DNA from: Rikenellaceae bacterium
GTDB lineage: Bacteria; Bacteroidota; Bacteroidia; Bacteroidales; Rikenellaceae
DNA length: 64,000 nt
Direction: 5' to 3'
Assembly: GCA_015059865.1 (NCBI GenBank)
Contig: SUZP01000002.1
Coordinates: 34,106 to 98,105 of the forward strand
The notes below the pieces were generated by a model. It did no database searches. It was not told the DNA's origin and was given only the letters and a program-made list of their open reading frames with translations. Within the stretch, counting starts at the first letter, position 1. Every line of letters begins with the position of its first letter. The position numbers were made by a program, and so were the translations under genes. Shown piece after piece: positions 52,882 to 59,836 of the stretch.

Positions 52882-55119
52882 CTACTCGTAAATTCGGGAT
52901 TGACGAATAACCTTACCCTCCTGCTCGATAAAGTAGCGACGCGACTTGATAAGGTTGCGCGACTGCAAAACCATCGTCTTGGTCTCGGATATAATGCCAA
53001 GGAAGAGCATTCCTGCACGAGAGTTAGACTCGCCAGCCGTAATGCGCGCAAGCTCATCTTTGGTCGCCTGCGCAAGTCGCTCGAAGAGTTTATCTCGCAT
53101 AATAAGCACCTCGTCGATAGTCGAAAAGTCGTTCGAAGTAAACATATATATTATACGCGAATATATCTCGTTTACATCTGCATTTATCGACATCAACTCA
53201 TCCGACTGCAAGTGGCTCAATCCGGTATGGTTATTATCGATATGCTCGTATGATGGGCGAGTGATGTGCACCAACGACTTAGTCATCTCGTTCAGATAGT
53301 CGAGGATTTGCACATAGTAGAGTGACAGATTGAGGTCGTTGCTGTAAGTAGTGCGCAGCGTCGTTGCGATAGAGTACTTCAAGCGGCGATTCTCCTCATA
53401 CATCTCCGAGGCCTCGGCCGAGAGCTCCTTCAATGCCTTGCGGTTCTCCTTCATAAGAGCCACAATAGTACGATTATAGATACGAGTTGAACTCTTTATC
53501 GTCTCCGACACAGCAGTCATTGTGTTGTCTACAAGATTTTCGCGCACCACAGCATCGCTCTTTTTCTTCTCATCCTTCTTCTTTTTAGGTATAAAGTTGC
53601 TGTGTATAAACATATAGACGCAGAGGATTGTAATCGCGCCAAATGCCCACACATCGCCCCACATCAAGAGCAATCCGAGGGCAAAGGCGATAATAAAACC
53701 GCCGAAGCCCGTAACAAACCAACCCATAACTACGGTAATCACACCCGTAATACGATACACGGCACTTTCGCGGCCCCACGCCTTATCCGCCAACGACGAG
53801 CCCATAGCCACCATAAAACATACATAGGTAGTCGAGAGTGGCAACTTCAACGAGGTACCGAAAGCGATAAGCAACGAAGCCGTCGTAAGGTTTACGGTCG
53901 AACGAATCATATCGTAAGGTGCGCCGCTATGCTCAATATCTGCCCACTCGAAGCGCTTAGATACAAAGTTCTTGACTGGCGCAGGCGTAATCTTGTCGAA
54001 GAAGTGCGAGGTATTCACCGCTGCACGCACCACCGCACGCGAGAAGAGCGACGAGGAGAATTGCTGCTCACCACCGCCATCGGCCGAGGAGAGTGACAGC
54101 TCCGTTTGCGACACATTCATAGCCTTGCGCGATGTCCAGAGCGTAATCACCATAATCACACCCGATATCACTATGTATATAATGTTATTGCTCGCACCAG
54201 AAGATGGCTGCGCCAACGCCTCCATTAACATATTCTCGTTACCCTGCGACACTGTGAACGCCTCCAAGCCCGCGATTGGCACACCGATAAAGTTCACAAG
54301 GTCGTTACCTGCGAAGGCCAACGCCAACGAGAATGTGCCAGCAAGGATTGTTATACGCAAGATATTTACACGGAACAACTGCAAGAAGAATAGTACCAAC
54401 GAGCATACTACCCAAGTGGCTACGAGAGTGAGCAGGAGATGCTCATTCACCCACTCTACAAAGAGTGTACCCGCCAACTGCGACTTCAAGCCCTTGAATA
54501 GTGCGAAATATAAAATTGAGGTAAGCGACATTCCACACCATACAGCACCCAAGCGGCGCAACATAGTCATATAGCGGAACGAGAATATAAGTCGCGAAAT
54601 CCACATCACCAAGGTACCCATCGTGAAGGCCAACACCACCGAGAGAAGGATACCCGACACGATACCCATCGCCTTAGCGGTATTTATATAGTCGCCAAGC
54701 TGCGAAAACGATATAGCATCGTCGGTTGCAATTTTGAAGAGCGACACCGCCACCGCCGAGCCTAACAAGCAGAAAATCAGCGACACCGTGGTCGATGTAG
54801 GCAATCCGAGCGAGTTGTAGAGGTCGAGCAGTATGACATTCGCGAACATCACACCCACATACAAGAGCATCACCTCTTTAAATGTAAATAGTTCGGGATG
54901 GAACATTCCGTGTCGTGCAACATCCATCATACCACTCGAAGTCACAGCACCGATGATAATACCTATCGAGGCGACAATAAGGATAGTTTTGAATGATGCG
55001 GCCTTGGAGCCAAGAGCCGAGTTAAGGAAGTTCACAGCGTCATTTGTAACGCCGACATAGAGTCCCGATACCGCAAGGAGCGCAAGAATTGCGACCATTA
55101 CATAATAAATCTCTTCCAT
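52882..55119 (-). CDS. Inorganic phosphate transporter (Pit) with C-terminal PhoU-like domain
   Basis: A 745-residue protein. Residues 1 to about 520 form a PHO4/Pit transporter with two copies of the family repeat: GVTNDAVNFLNSALGSKAA near the N-terminus and AGNDLVNFIGVPIAGLEA in the middle. Residues about 530-745 are helical and charged, like PhoU/DUF47, and likely lie in the cytoplasm to regulate the channel. The fused layout is standard in Bacteroidetes. It imports phosphate by cation symport at high external phosphate. Confidence 0.92.
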   Translation of the reverse strand: MEEIYYVMVAILALLAVSGLYVGVTNDAVNFLNSALGSKAASFKTILIVASIGIIIGAVTSSGMMDVARHGMFHPELFTFKEVMLLYVGVMFANVILLDLYNSLGLPTSTTVSLIFCLLGSAVAVSLFKIATDDAISFSQLGDYINTAKAMGIVSGILLSVVLAFTMGTLVMWISRLIFSFRYMTMLRRLGAVWCGMSLTSILYFALFKGLKSQLAGTLFVEWVNEHLLLTLVATWVVCSLVLFFLQLFRVNILRITILAGTFSLALAFAGNDLVNFIGVPIAGLEAFTVSQGNENMLMEALAQPSSGASNNIIYIVISGVIMVITLWTSRKAMNVSQTELSLSSADGGGEQQFSSSLFSRAVVRAAVNTSHFFDKITPAPVKNFVSKRFEWADIEHSGAPYDMIRSTVNLTTASLLIAFGTSLKLPLSTTYVCFMVAMGSSLADKAWGRESAVYRITGVITVVMGWFVTGFGGFIIAFALGLLLMWGDVWAFGAITILCVYMFIHSNFIPKKKKDEKKKSDAVVRENLVDNTMTAVSETIKSSTRIYNRTIVALMKENRKALKELSAEASEMYEENRRLKYSIATTLRTTYSNDLNLSLYYVQILDYLNEMTKSLVHITRPSYEHIDNNHTGLSHLQSDELMSINADVNEIYSRIIYMFTSNDFSTIDEVLIMRDKLFERLAQATKDELARITAGESNSRAGMLFLGIISETKTMVLQSRNLIKSRRYFIEQEGKVIRQSRIYE

Positions 55120-55227
55120 ACGAAGCTTTCAGGTTAATACAACTTCCACAAAGGTAAAATATATTCTTATAACTGACAACACCCATTGCTAAATTTAACA
55201 ATTATTTAACATTTAGTGGCTCAAATA

Positions 55228-55257
55228 TTTGTCTTTTACATTTTTTTTGTATATTTG
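55228..55257 (+). promoter_or_regulatory. Promoter of the first surface lipoprotein locus
   Basis: TTTG (55228-55231) and TATATTTG (55250-55257) with 18-base spacing. The transcript would begin near 55263, giving an unusually long leader of about 345 bases. Confidence 0.75.
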
Positions 55258-55268
55258 CATAAGTGAAC

Positions 55269-55325
55269 GCCTAAATGCGGAGGCAAAATCCCTCCCCCGA
55301 AAAATTCGGGGGGGGGGATTTTGGG
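55269..55325 (+). promoter_or_regulatory. Leader hairpin plus poly-G terminator (attenuator candidate 1)
   Basis: A small GCCT...AGGC pair (55269-55284) precedes a large hairpin (55285-55301 with 55305-55322) whose 3' arm holds ten Gs and ends in Ts. This would stop most transcripts after about 60 bases unless read-through is regulated. The same arrangement recurs at 59675-59727. Confidence 0.6.
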
Positions 55326-55350
55326 GTTTTAATTAGCTGATTACCAAGTA

Positions 55351-55485
55351 CTTAAAGCCGTTTGCATAAAGCATTGCTTTAATTAAGAATTAAGAATTAA
55401 AATTTAAAAAAAACTTAAAGCGCTCCCCATAAAGCGAACGAGGTGAGCGACGCCATCAAGGGCTTAAAGCCCGTCGCCATAAAGC
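55351..55485 (+). repeat. Three CTTAAAGC-N6/7-CATAAAGC motifs in the leader
   Basis: The paired motif occurs at 55351-55372, 55414-55435 and 55463-55485. Between the first two lies a heptamer A/T repeat (about 55378-55408, AATTAAG type). The motif is not seen at the second locus. Confidence 0.6.
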
Positions 55486-55512
55486 AGTCGCAGACTGCGC
55501 CGCCATAATAGT

Positions 55513-55537
55513 TGCGCCGCGACAAGGGTAGGAGTTC
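55513..55537. repeat. Left copy of the 25-bp inverted repeat
   Basis: The reverse complement of this stretch matches 58662-58686 at 23 of 25 bases. The pair encloses the lipoprotein gene and the small peptide gene (about 3.1 kb). The promoter is outside it. Confidence 0.7.
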
Positions 55538-55606
55538 GCAAAACAAAAAACAAAAAACTTTTTTTCAAAATAACTTAAAACCTAAAATTAAAACTAAAAA
55601 ACAACT

Positions 55607-58417
55607 ATGAAAAAACTTCAAAAACTTTTCATGGCAGTTGCAGCGGTAGCAGGTGTAACAGCTTGTACCACAGATGCAACTGAGGACCTCGGAGTAAATC
55701 TCAACGAAGGCCCAAAAACTCTCACTTTGTCGCTCGACGACACCCGTACTCAGCTCGGCGAAAAGGCTGACGGCACCTACCCACTCACTTGGGCAGAGAA
55801 CGATGCTATTTCGGTAAATGGCTCGGTGTCAAACCCTCTCACAGCAGATGAGGCTGGTGCAGCAAGCGCGACATTTACCTTCAACAATGGATTTGGCAGT
55901 GCGCCTTATTTCGTAGCTTACCCTGCAACATCGACTAACAATCAGGTTGTTTTTGCGGCTGAGCAGACACACACAAGCAACACCACTTTCGGTAATGGTG
56001 CTACCGTAATGTACGGCTACGCAAACGACCTTAGTAGCGTTAAGCTCAACCACTTGACTGGCGTGTTGAAGATTGGCGTAGTTAGTGGAACAGAGGGACC
56101 TGCATTTATCAAGGAGGTGCGCATCTCGACCGTAGACCGCAAGCCTATTGCAGGTACTTTCAGCGTTGATGCAGAGGGCAAGCTCACTCCTGTAAAGACA
56201 GCAGATGTTATCACCTACAAATCTGAGAGCGACGCAGGATTTCTTGTCCTTCCGGTGGCTGAGAATAACCCTGTTACCTATATCCATGTAGCAGTTCCAG
56301 CCGGTGTATATGGCGAGTTGTATGTAACCTTGGAGAGTGCCGATGGTGTAATGTATAAGACCGTTAAAACCGATAGCACCAAGCCGGTTAATGCAGGCGC
56401 AGTTCGTGAGTTTTCGAGCAATATCGCATTTGTGCCAGTCGCAGAGACTGAGACATTTGTAATCGCTGATTATAGCGACTTATATGAGTTCAAGGAGGCC
56501 GTTGAGGGTGGCTCAACTCTTAATGCTATTTTTGTAAATGATGTTGAGATGCCTGTTGTTGGCGATGTAAACTATCCTGCTTGGGAGCCAATCAATGCGC
56601 CAAGTTACACCGGAACAATAACCGGTAATGGCTACGCTATCAAGGGCTTGTATGCTCCATTGTTCAATGTCACTGCTGCATCGTTCAAGGGCTTGCACCT
56701 TGTTATGAATGTAGAGGAGAAAGTAAATCCTATCTTCGGAGCCTTTGCTCGTCAGCTTGTTGCAAATGGCAACGCTCCTAAGGTTGAGCACTGTTCGGTG
56801 AACGGCTCGATTACTATCAACACGAATATCGCTCCTGCGAAAGCGGATGTTCTTGAAGATGGCGCAACCGGAGGCTTCGTAGGTATCGCAAAGGGCGTAC
56901 ACTTCGAAGATTGCGTAAATAATGCTGCAATTGAACTCAAACGCTACTCATCTACTGTAAAGATGTGGAGTAATATGGGAGGTCTTGTTGGTTTGGCTGG
57001 TATGGCAGATGATCAATCCACTTCATTTACTAATTGTACAAATAATGGAGCTTTGACACACAATGATACAACTGGTAAAACAGCAGCAGACCTTGGAGGA
57101 ATTGTTGGTACTTATACAGGTAAGAAAGCAACAGTAACATTCGATAATTGTAGTAATTATGGTAATTTGACCATAGCTGATACTGCAAAGACTCGCGACT
57201 GTAATATTGGAGGAATAATAAGTATCATTGATGGTGCAAAAGATGCGTCTGACAAAGACAATAAGAAGAGTGTTACATTCAAAAATAATACTATTATCGG
57301 CGGTAATATCTATGCAAACGGAGAAGTTGTCAATGCGCTTAGATTAGGAGGTATTATTGGTTCAAATTACTCATTTAGTACTGTCGTAATAGATGGTCCT
57401 GTAACTAAAAGTGGTTTAATAACTGTTACCAACAAAGTAACAGGTGCGGCCTATATAGGAGGATTATTGGGACACCAAGGAAATGGATGTACATTTAACA
57501 TCAACGACTTTGTTACAATTACCAAGGAAGCAGATATCGCCGTATCAGCAGAATTGTCCAGTAATTGTTATTGCGCTGGTTGTATTGGTATTTCATCAAG
57601 GCCAGACGGTGGATCCAATCCAGCCGTAAGAATCCAATATAAGACAGTTACTAACAATGCAGATCTTACCTTCTCCGGAACTTGCGGAGGAATTCTCCGA
57701 TTTGCTGGATTTGTAGGGTATAGTTATAACACAAATGGATATGTAAACCACACAGGAAAGTTCGTTAATAATGGTAAAATCGAAGTAACTGAGAGTGCCG
57801 AAATTGCAAGTACTATGGAGTTGGCAGGACTATCTGGATATGTGAATGGATACAACTTCTCGGCAGGTACGAACCATACAGGACAGATAGTAAACAACGG
57901 AGATATCTACTTCAAGGGAACAGCCAAAGGCGACATGGCTATAGGTGGTGTTATGGCTCGCCACTGGACCAACGCAACAACACTGGAGCTTATCAATACG
58001 GGAAATATCTATGTTACAGGAAAATTTGATACCTCAAAGACTATTCGTGTAGGAGGAGTTGTAGCAAGAATTTCTACTGACAAGGCTATTAGCAAGGCTC
58101 AGTGCCATTGTGATATTGTGGCATATCATGTAGAAGAGGATGGTACAGTTACACCATTCCCGTATGTCGGTATGATTTCGGGCGCTCCAGACGATGTTGT
58201 TGGAACAATTTCGTCCTCGAAAATGGGTGGTAGAATAGCAACGACAGCAACAGTAGAGAATGGCGTTGTTACTCCAACTTGGACAGAAATGACCGCTACC
58301 AACTATTTTGATTATGTAGTAGGTCTTCGTGCGAACCTTACCGCGTATGAAGGTGTATCATATTTGACAAGCGAGGATGAGATAGTTTATGGTTCGTTCG
58401 GTAACAAAGCAAAATAG
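55607..58417 (+). CDS. Surface lipoprotein: fimbrillin-like N-terminus and beta-helix repeats
   Basis: A 936-residue protein. The signal peptide ends in VTAC (Cys20), a lipobox. Residues about 35-285 have the Mfa/fimbrillin-like pattern (DDTRTQLGEKADGTYPLTWAENDAIS and a TGVLKI strand). From about 320 to the end there are roughly ten beta-helix/GLUG-like turns with the cycle GGxxG - F.NC.N.G.I. Base composition falls sharply inside the gene: a 60-base block at 55741 is about 60% GC, while blocks at 57241 and 57361 are 32% and 30%. A surface adhesin or fimbrial tip role is inferred. Confidence 0.82.
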   Translation: MKKLQKLFMAVAAVAGVTACTTDATEDLGVNLNEGPKTLTLSLDDTRTQLGEKADGTYPLTWAENDAISVNGSVSNPLTADEAGAASATFTFNNGFGSAPYFVAYPATSTNNQVVFAAEQTHTSNTTFGNGATVMYGYANDLSSVKLNHLTGVLKIGVVSGTEGPAFIKEVRISTVDRKPIAGTFSVDAEGKLTPVKTADVITYKSESDAGFLVLPVAENNPVTYIHVAVPAGVYGELYVTLESADGVMYKTVKTDSTKPVNAGAVREFSSNIAFVPVAETETFVIADYSDLYEFKEAVEGGSTLNAIFVNDVEMPVVGDVNYPAWEPINAPSYTGTITGNGYAIKGLYAPLFNVTAASFKGLHLVMNVEEKVNPIFGAFARQLVANGNAPKVEHCSVNGSITINTNIAPAKADVLEDGATGGFVGIAKGVHFEDCVNNAAIELKRYSSTVKMWSNMGGLVGLAGMADDQSTSFTNCTNNGALTHNDTTGKTAADLGGIVGTYTGKKATVTFDNCSNYGNLTIADTAKTRDCNIGGIISIIDGAKDASDKDNKKSVTFKNNTIIGGNIYANGEVVNALRLGGIIGSNYSFSTVVIDGPVTKSGLITVTNKVTGAAYIGGLLGHQGNGCTFNINDFVTITKEADIAVSAELSSNCYCAGCIGISSRPDGGSNPAVRIQYKTVTNNADLTFSGTCGGILRFAGFVGYSYNTNGYVNHTGKFVNNGKIEVTESAEIASTMELAGLSGYVNGYNFSAGTNHTGQIVNNGDIYFKGTAKGDMAIGGVMARHWTNATTLELINTGNIYVTGKFDTSKTIRVGGVVARISTDKAISKAQCHCDIVAYHVEEDGTVTPFPYVGMISGAPDDVVGTISSSKMGGRIATTATVENGVVTPTWTEMTATNYFDYVVGLRANLTAYEGVSYLTSEDEIVYGSFGNKAK

Positions 58418-58445
58418 TATTTATTAATAACAAAAAAATTAAATT

Positions 58446-58580
58446 ATGAGAAAGACATATATTGTTCCGACAGTTATGGCGTACGAGGTAGCGGCTGAGC
58501 GCGGCTATCAGGTAAGTGGAGGTAATGGCGGTTACGAGTTGCCGGGACTTCCAGCCGAGAAAGATGAAACAAGTTGGTAA
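58446..58580 (+). CDS. Small 44-residue peptide, conserved-type 'KTYIVP' protein
   Basis: A short ORF starting ATG 29 bases after the lipoprotein stop. It begins RKTYIVPTVMAYEV, has a central AERGYQVSGGNGG and ends in DETSW. The pattern (K)TYxxP near the N-terminus, then a G-rich middle and a terminal Trp, resembles short uncharacterised Bacteroidales peptides seen beside surface-protein genes. No signal peptide or cysteine. It sits between the large gene and a strong terminator, so it belongs to the same transcript. Function unknown. Confidence 0.65.
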   Translation: MRKTYIVPTVMAYEVAAERGYQVSGGNGGYELPGLPAEKDETSW

Positions 58581-58618
58581 ATTCGTTTAGTTGGATTTGT
58601 TTTAGTTTAATTAGGTGG

Positions 58619-58651
58619 GGGCTTGCGCAGTGATGCGCGAGCCCTTTTTTT
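58619..58651 (+). terminator. Strong terminator after the lipoprotein-peptide unit
   Basis: An 11-bp stem (58619-58629 with 58634-58644; one G-U pair), four-base loop, followed by seven Ts. Confidence 0.9.
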
Positions 58652-58661
58652 GGGGCTGTGG

Positions 58662-58686
58662 GAACTCCTACCCTTATCACGGCGCA
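58662..58686. repeat. Right copy of the 25-bp inverted repeat
   Basis: Matches the reverse complement of 55513-55537 at 23 of 25 bases. It lies just outside the terminator of the unit. Confidence 0.7.
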
Positions 58687-58689
58687 GCG

Positions 58690-58771
58690 ATTTACTGGGG
58701 GTTACTGGGGACACACCTGCGGTGTTTTACTGGGGGCGGGCGTTCCGCCCTTTACTGGGGGTTACTGGGGT
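58690..58771 (+). repeat. TTACTGGGGG repeats with hairpins
   Basis: The motif TTTACTGGGGG or TTACTGGGG occurs five times in about 80 bases. Two short palindromes lie between (ACAC...GTGT near 58711-58725, and GGGCGG...CCGCCC near 58735-58750). The G runs could form a quadruplex with long loops. No coding potential. Confidence 0.65.
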
Positions 58772-58783
58772 GCGCAGAAAGCA

Positions 58784-58867
58784 ATTTTGCATTCTGCATT
58801 TTGAATTTTGAATTTTGAATTTCTCAACTACTCACTACTCTCTACTCACTACTAACTAAATAAATAA
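58784..58867. repeat. Composite heptamer-period repeat (12 units)
   Basis: Twelve 7-base units: ATTTTGC/ATTTTGA type (58784-58818), then AACTACT/CACTACT type (58826-58853), then AACTAAA/TAAATAA. The first part is the reverse complement of 2579-2613; the second matches 2621-2634 in the same orientation. The next promoter begins at its end. Confidence 0.85.
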
Positions 58868-58898
58868 TTGTCAATTATCAATTTGATTTCTATCTTTG
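58868..58898 (+). promoter_or_regulatory. Promoter of the DUF3575-like gene
   Basis: TTG (58868-58870) and TATCTTTG (58891-58898) with 20-base spacing; the ATG follows 22 bases later. Confidence 0.7.
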
Positions 58899-58920
58899 CA
58901 CTGTAAAACCGAACAAATTG

Positions 58921-59604
58921 ATGAAGAAGATAGTTTACAATATACTCTTAGTAGTGGCTATGATAGCGGCTCCGACCGTATCGCAAGCGCAGATTTATGC
59001 CAAATTAAATGCCCTATATGCCGTTGTTGGCGTGATAAATCCGCAGCTCGAATTTGTAGTAGGACCTCACTCCTCCATCTCTATCGACCCGATGTTCTCG
59101 CCACACAAAACCATAAAATGGGGCGACCGCGACGATATACACGCAATGTTCGGCATTTTGCAAGCCGAGTACCGCTTCTATATAAAGCGCGAGGCACGAG
59201 GTTTCTATGTCAGCGCCAATGCAGGTATGCAAGCCTTCGACCTCACACGACCTCACCCCTTCAAAAATGGAAAGCTCATCACCTTCGAGCAGGGCTTCGG
59301 GCGCGGCTTCGGAGTGATGACGGGCATAGGCATCGGCTACACCCACACCTTCAAGGAGCGATGGGTTGTAGATGCCTTCTTCGCATTCGACCGTATGTGG
59401 AGTTGGTACAACGACTACTTCGCAAATGGCGAGATAAACCTATTCCCTCGTCACCAAAAAGAGCCCAAATACCCCGACCCATTTAACGGCTCGGCAGAGT
59501 GGTTGCCATCGAAGATTGGAGTATCGATAGGTTACAAGATTTTCGACCCCAACATAAAACGAAAATCGTGCAAGGAACGCAAAGTGGAGAGGCTCCTGAA
59601 ATAG
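58921..59604 (+). CDS. DUF3575-like outer-membrane beta-barrel protein
   Basis: A 227-residue protein starting at the ATG at 58921 (an upstream TTG adds one residue). The signal peptide ends SQA. The mature protein opens with KLNALYAVVGVINPQLEFVVGPHSSI, which fits DUF3575, a Bacteroidetes beta-barrel family often seen with surface lipoproteins. Alternating hydrophobic strands continue to the end. The C-terminus is basic (KRKSCKERKVERLLK). It sits between the two large lipoproteins with its own promoter. The role is unknown; assembly or anchoring of neighbours is a guess. Confidence 0.72.
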   Translation: MKKIVYNILLVVAMIAAPTVSQAQIYAKLNALYAVVGVINPQLEFVVGPHSSISIDPMFSPHKTIKWGDRDDIHAMFGILQAEYRFYIKREARGFYVSANAGMQAFDLTRPHPFKNGKLITFEQGFGRGFGVMTGIGIGYTHTFKERWVVDAFFAFDRMWSWYNDYFANGEINLFPRHQKEPKYPDPFNGSAEWLPSKIGVSIGYKIFDPNIKRKSCKERKVERLLK

Positions 59605-59632
59605 CCTATCCACTATTTTTTTCGGAAAAATA

Positions 59633-59727
59633 GTTGTTTATACAAGATTTTTTCGTATATTTGCACTTAGTTAGAAGGCGAAGGCCTTAAAAATCCCCGC
59701 CCCGATTTTATCGGGGGGGGGATTTTT
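59633..59727 (+). promoter_or_regulatory. Promoter and poly-G attenuator candidate 2
   Basis: TTG (59634-59636) and TATATTTG (59656-59663) with 19-base spacing, then a small hairpin AAGGC-GAAG-GCCTT (59675-59688), then a large hairpin (59689-59705 with 59711-59727) containing nine Gs in the 3' arm and ending in five Ts. The arrangement matches 55228-55325 closely. The gene starts 110 bases later. Confidence 0.65.
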
Positions 59728-59836
59728 GGCTTTAAATTATTGATTTACAATTAGTTACATAGGTTAATGAGCATTTTTTAATAACACACACACTTTTACA
59801 GCACACACTTTTATTAATTTTTAATTTTCACACACT

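Noticed and set aside
55308..55317. Sequencing error as the source of the G10 run
   Set aside because: Not excluded, but a comparable G9 run in the same position of the second locus argues for a real feature.
55275..55340. A 21-residue ORF through the poly-G leader hairpin (possible leader peptide)
   Set aside because: No equivalent ORF exists in the second, otherwise similar leader, so coding is probably accidental.
58690..58771. CRISPR-like or promoter array from the TTACTGGGG repeats
   Set aside because: Spacing is irregular and spacers are palindromes, not unique sequences; no -7 element.
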